From assembly GCA_900759575.1 (NCBI GenBank), contig CAAEVU010000121.1:1-7011 (forward strand): DNA of 7,011 nt, in the 5' to 3' direction. How positions within the stretch are numbered: the first letter of the stretch is position 1; every line of letters begins with the position of its first letter. The notes below the pieces were generated by a model. The model was not told the DNA's origin. It did no database searches and saw only the letters and a program-made list of their open reading frames with translations. The position numbers and the translations under genes are program-made. This stretch comes from Clostridia bacterium (GTDB lineage: Bacteria > Bacillota > Clostridia > Oscillospirales > Acutalibacteraceae). Positions 5,131-7,011 of this stretch are shown here, piece by piece.

Positions 5131-5237
5131 CCGTTCTGTACGGTGTCAATATAGGGGTTGCGGAGTTTTCCTGCTTTTAGCAGGGCAAGCAGAGCGCCTG
5201 GCTGTCCAGCCTGGCGCAAAATGCGGGGCTAAGCCCC
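5131..5237. repeat. Run of four short hairpins upstream of integrase B
   Basis: Four consecutive stem-loops occur in about 100 bases: CCGT-TCTGT-ACGG (5131-5143), CCTGC-TTTTA-GCAGG (5170-5184), GCGCC...GGCGC with an inner TGG/CCA (5194-5217), and GGGGC-TAA-GCCCC (5225-5237). No T-tract follows any of them. No protein family is visible in any frame. This could be a second structured transcript, REP-like DNA, or protein-binding DNA upstream of the recombinase cassette. Confidence 0.45.
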
Positions 5238-5290
5238 GGTCCCTCTGGAAAAGCCATCTCGCTTTCCTCTGCATTAAAAAAGGTTCCCCA

Positions 5291-5476
5291 CCGCAAAATC
5301 TGGGTCACAATAAACAAAGAAAAGGACTTTGAAAACTCCTCGCCCAAGGTAGGTGTAAAACCACCAAAAAGCGGGGAGATTTTTCTCCATATGGTTTAGA
5401 ACATACGGCTGGACATAGGAAGAACATATCGGGTAGTGTTGGTGGTTGATAAAACAACCCGAGAGGAGGAACTACC
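5291..5476 (+). promoter_or_regulatory. Conserved leader upstream of integrase B
   Basis: The counterpart of 77-253, with the same order of conserved blocks ending in TAGTGTTGGTGG. It differs in having a clearer ribosome binding site, GAGGAGGA (5463-5470), six bases before the ATG, and in lacking the CTGCC/GGCAG hairpin. A promoter could not be assigned with confidence. Confidence 0.6.
5347..5359 (+). promoter_or_regulatory. Candidate arm-type integrase site (AGGTAGGTGTAAA)
   Basis: An exact copy of the 13-mer at 134-146, 118 bases before the integrase B start; the copy at 134-146 is 108 bases before the integrase A start. The same 13-mer recurs after integrase B at 6837-6849. Confidence 0.45.
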
Positions 5477-6694
5477 ATGCCGAAAAAGAGATTAACCACC
5501 AACGGCAATGTTTTCCGCCGCACCGATGGCCGCTGGCAAAGCGTCATCTGGTACTTCGATGAGCAAGACGTCAAACGCCGCAAGGTGTTCTCCAGCAAGA
5601 CAAAGACCGAAGCTCAACAGAAGATCACCAATTACATCGCCCAGTTCAACGAAGAGGTGCGTAACTCAGACGAATCCCAGAAAGCACTTCAAGAGAGCCT
5701 GACCCGCTGGCTGCAAGTTTTCAAGTTTCCCTCGGTGGAGCGGACAACGTATGACCGTCTGGAATGTACCGCTAATCATCAGGTCTACCCACTGATCGGG
5801 GACAAGATCGTGGGGGACATAACAGCAGCGGATTTGAAATCTGTCCTCAACCATTGGATGGAGCAGGGTTACGCCTACACCACAGTGAAGAAGGTACATA
5901 TCCTCCTCAACGAGTATTTCCGCTACTTGACAGAGGAAGGCTTCATCCAAAAGAACCCCATGCAGAGCGTTCCCATGATGAAGCGTGCCAACTTCCTTGC
6001 CGCCCAAGACAAAGAGTGTGTGCCCGATCAGGAACAGGTGACAGTGTTCACGCCCACAGAGATTGCCAAGTTCAAGCAGGAAGCTTTCTCTACCTTTGCC
6101 AACGGTAAGCGCAAATACCAACAGGCAGCGGCCTACATTCTCATGCTGAACACTGGCCTTCGGACCGGTGAGTTGCTAGGGCTTCTTAACAGTGACATCG
6201 ACTTGGATCACCGAGTTCTCCACCTGGAGCGAGGCGTGAAAGAGGTGTGGAGGCGGGACGGTTTGCAAGCTGAACCAGGCCGGGATATGAAAGTAGGCAA
6301 GCTGAAGTCGGCAACCAGCAAACGCACAGTACCCTTGAATGACACCGCCATTGCCATGATCCATGATTTGCGGAAAGAAGCATACTTCGGAGATGACACG
6401 CCCTTGGTGCCGGATGAGCACGGCAACTTCACCAGACCCGTGAATTTCCGCAAGCGCTATTACAGAATCCTTGCGGCGGCAGGAATCGAAAAGAAAGGGC
6501 TTCACAGTTTGCGCCACACTTTCGCGTCTAACTTGGTGAACGGAATAAAACAAGAGGACGGCAGCATCAAATCCTTAACCCCGAGGCAGGTAGCCGATCT
6601 GCTGGGCCATTCCACCTCGCAGATCACCGAACTGTACTACGTCAAGAAAGATACATCCCGACTGAGCGGAATCACCAACGACTTCAACCTGTGA
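5477..6694 (+). CDS. Tyrosine recombinase/integrase (copy B)
   Basis: A 405-aa paralogue of copy A with the same length, start motif MPKKRLTTNGNVF and end motif ITNDFNL. By eye about 28 of 405 residues differ. The catalytic set is retained: Arg229, probable Lys277, His343-Arg346, His378 and Tyr387. Most changes lie in the N-terminal and core-binding regions (for example residues 31-37, 71-77, 126-131), which contact DNA, so target preference may differ. Many codons differ synonymously, yet some blocks are identical at DNA level, including 86 bases (6335-6420 with 1112-1197). A strong GAGGAGGA ribosome binding site sits six bases before the ATG. Its 3' flank repeats the palindrome, terminator and arm-like repeats of copy A, but no tRNA fragment follows within the 317 bases left in the window. 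Confidence 0.97.
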   Translation: MPKKRLTTNGNVFRRTDGRWQSVIWYFDEQDVKRRKVFSSKTKTEAQQKITNYIAQFNEEVRNSDESQKALQESLTRWLQVFKFPSVERTTYDRLECTANHQVYPLIGDKIVGDITAADLKSVLNHWMEQGYAYTTVKKVHILLNEYFRYLTEEGFIQKNPMQSVPMMKRANFLAAQDKECVPDQEQVTVFTPTEIAKFKQEAFSTFANGKRKYQQAAAYILMLNTGLRTGELLGLLNSDIDLDHRVLHLERGVKEVWRRDGLQAEPGRDMKVGKLKSATSKRTVPLNDTAIAMIHDLRKEAYFGDDTPLVPDEHGNFTRPVNFRKRYYRILAAAGIEKKGLHSLRHTFASNLVNGIKQEDGSIKSLTPRQVADLLGHSTSQITELYYVKKDTSRLSGITNDFNL

Positions 6695-6728
6695 AGCGTA
6701 TCGACAGAGTGAACAAAAAACGTTCCAA

Positions 6729-6752
6729 AAATTTTGCACGTCCAAAAGGGCG
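6729..6752. promoter_or_regulatory. Conserved palindromic block after integrase B
   Basis: Identical over 24 bases to 1507-1530, containing the palindrome TTTTGCACGTCCAAAA at 6732-6747. Surrounding bases have diverged, so these 24 stand out. Confidence 0.5.
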
Positions 6753-6761
6753 GAAAAAGAG

Positions 6762-6808
6762 AAAACGCACCTGGAAAAGCCCGAAAAAGGCAAAACCGGG
6801 TGCGTTTT
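6762..6808 (+). terminator. Intrinsic terminator after integrase B
   Basis: A 13-bp stem pairs 6762-6774 with 6796-6808, with one T-G wobble and a 21-base loop. The right arm ends in TTTT and the left begins with AAAA. It corresponds to 1540-1576, with a ten-base longer loop. Confidence 0.7.
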
Positions 6809-6836
6809 GGGTGCTGGAGAGGATGAGAGCGGTTGC

Positions 6837-6859
6837 AGGTAGGTGTAAACGGATGCAAA
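6837..6859 (+). promoter_or_regulatory. Candidate arm-type repeats downstream of integrase B
   Basis: AGGTAGGTGTAAA (6837-6849) is followed by C and then GGATGCAAA (6851-6859). The tandem arrangement and spacing match 1609-1628 after integrase A, and the first unit is identical to the leader site upstream of both integrases. Confidence 0.45.
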
Positions 6860-6917
6860 AATCCGGGAAGTTAGGAGGAAATAATGGGATGGACTCGTCT
6901 CTCCTGCCGGCTCGGTC

Positions 6918-6982
6918 GGGCCTGGACGCAGCCCACAGGGCTGCAGGCCCCCACGACACGCACTGCGCGGGGCGCAGCCGTG
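6918..6982. repeat. Two adjacent GC-rich hairpins near the window end
   Basis: Hairpin 1 (6918-6950): GGGCCT pairs with AGGCCC, then after a GGAC bulge GCAGCCC pairs with GGGCTGC around an ACA loop. Hairpin 2 (6957-6982): CACG/CGTG and CTGCGC/GCGCAG around a GGG loop. The base composition is markedly more GC-rich than the integrase. No T-tract follows. They may be a REP-like element, or lie at the junction where element B meets other DNA. Confidence 0.55.
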
Positions 6983-7011
6983 CCTCATTTTCAAGCCATT
7001 CCGCTCACTAA

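Noticed and set aside
5037..5219. 60-aa minus-strand frame starting MRQAGQPGALLALLKAGKLRNP
   Set aside because: Its start looks protein-like but no ribosome binding site or family was recognised, and it overlaps several hairpins and a direct repeat.
134..6849. CRISPR array made of the AGGTAGGTGTAAA repeats
   Set aside because: The three 13-base copies are thousands of bases apart or beside unrelated sequence, with no regular spacers and no cas genes.
6575..6994. 139-aa minus-strand frame through the integrase B 3' end
   Set aside because: It runs antisense across the integrase C terminus, the terminator and the GC hairpins; the low-complexity proline/arginine-rich N terminus comes from the hairpins.
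1..7011. Insertion sequence or transposon ends
   Set aside because: No transposase frame, terminal inverted repeats with target duplications, relaxase or replication protein was found; the only recombinases are the two tyrosine integrases.

Overview
The window looks like accessory DNA from a low-to-mid GC Firmicute, most likely a gut Clostridia/Oscillospiraceae-type genome. That placement is an inference from the style of the integrases, the AraC and MFS proteins and the GC-rich intergenic hairpins; no rRNA or core gene is present to confirm it.

Layout. (1) Positions 1-1760 hold an integrase module: a leader, a 405-aa tyrosine recombinase (254-1471), a conserved palindrome and terminator, a pair of short direct repeats that look like arm-type integrase sites, a second terminator, and a 45-nt fragment of a tRNA-Trp gene on the minus strand (1716-1760). 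The fragment runs exactly from the first base of the anticodon loop to CCA. (2) Positions 1761-4106 carry a two-gene cargo: an MFS transporter (minus, 1893-3071) and a divergent AraC-family regulator (plus, 3195-4106). They share a 123-bp control region with overlapping promoters and a 16-bp palindrome. (3) Positions 4107-5476 contain no convincing protein gene. They hold one well-formed candidate structured RNA (4611-4798), several further hairpins and short repeats, and a second copy of the integrase leader. (4) Positions 5477-6694 encode a second integrase, about 93% identical in protein to the first, again followed by the conserved palindrome, terminator and arm-like repeats, then two GC-rich hairpins up to the window edge.

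How it fits together. Both integrase modules share order, leader, 3' palindrome, terminator and arm-like repeats, so they are two copies of one recombination cassette. The tRNA-Trp fragment next to the first cassette is the expected remnant of recombination in the anticodon loop. Its 5' half is missing and the DNA beyond it is the AraC/MFS cargo, so this junction lies either between two tandemly inserted elements or between an element and a decayed or secondary site. The favoured reading is that the window spans the end of one integrative element and most of a second, whose cargo includes the AraC-controlled transporter. No excisionase, relaxase, replication gene, IS or CRISPR array is visible.

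Least explained by known genes are the multi-branched RNA candidate at 4611-4798 and the noncoding signals conserved around both integrases.
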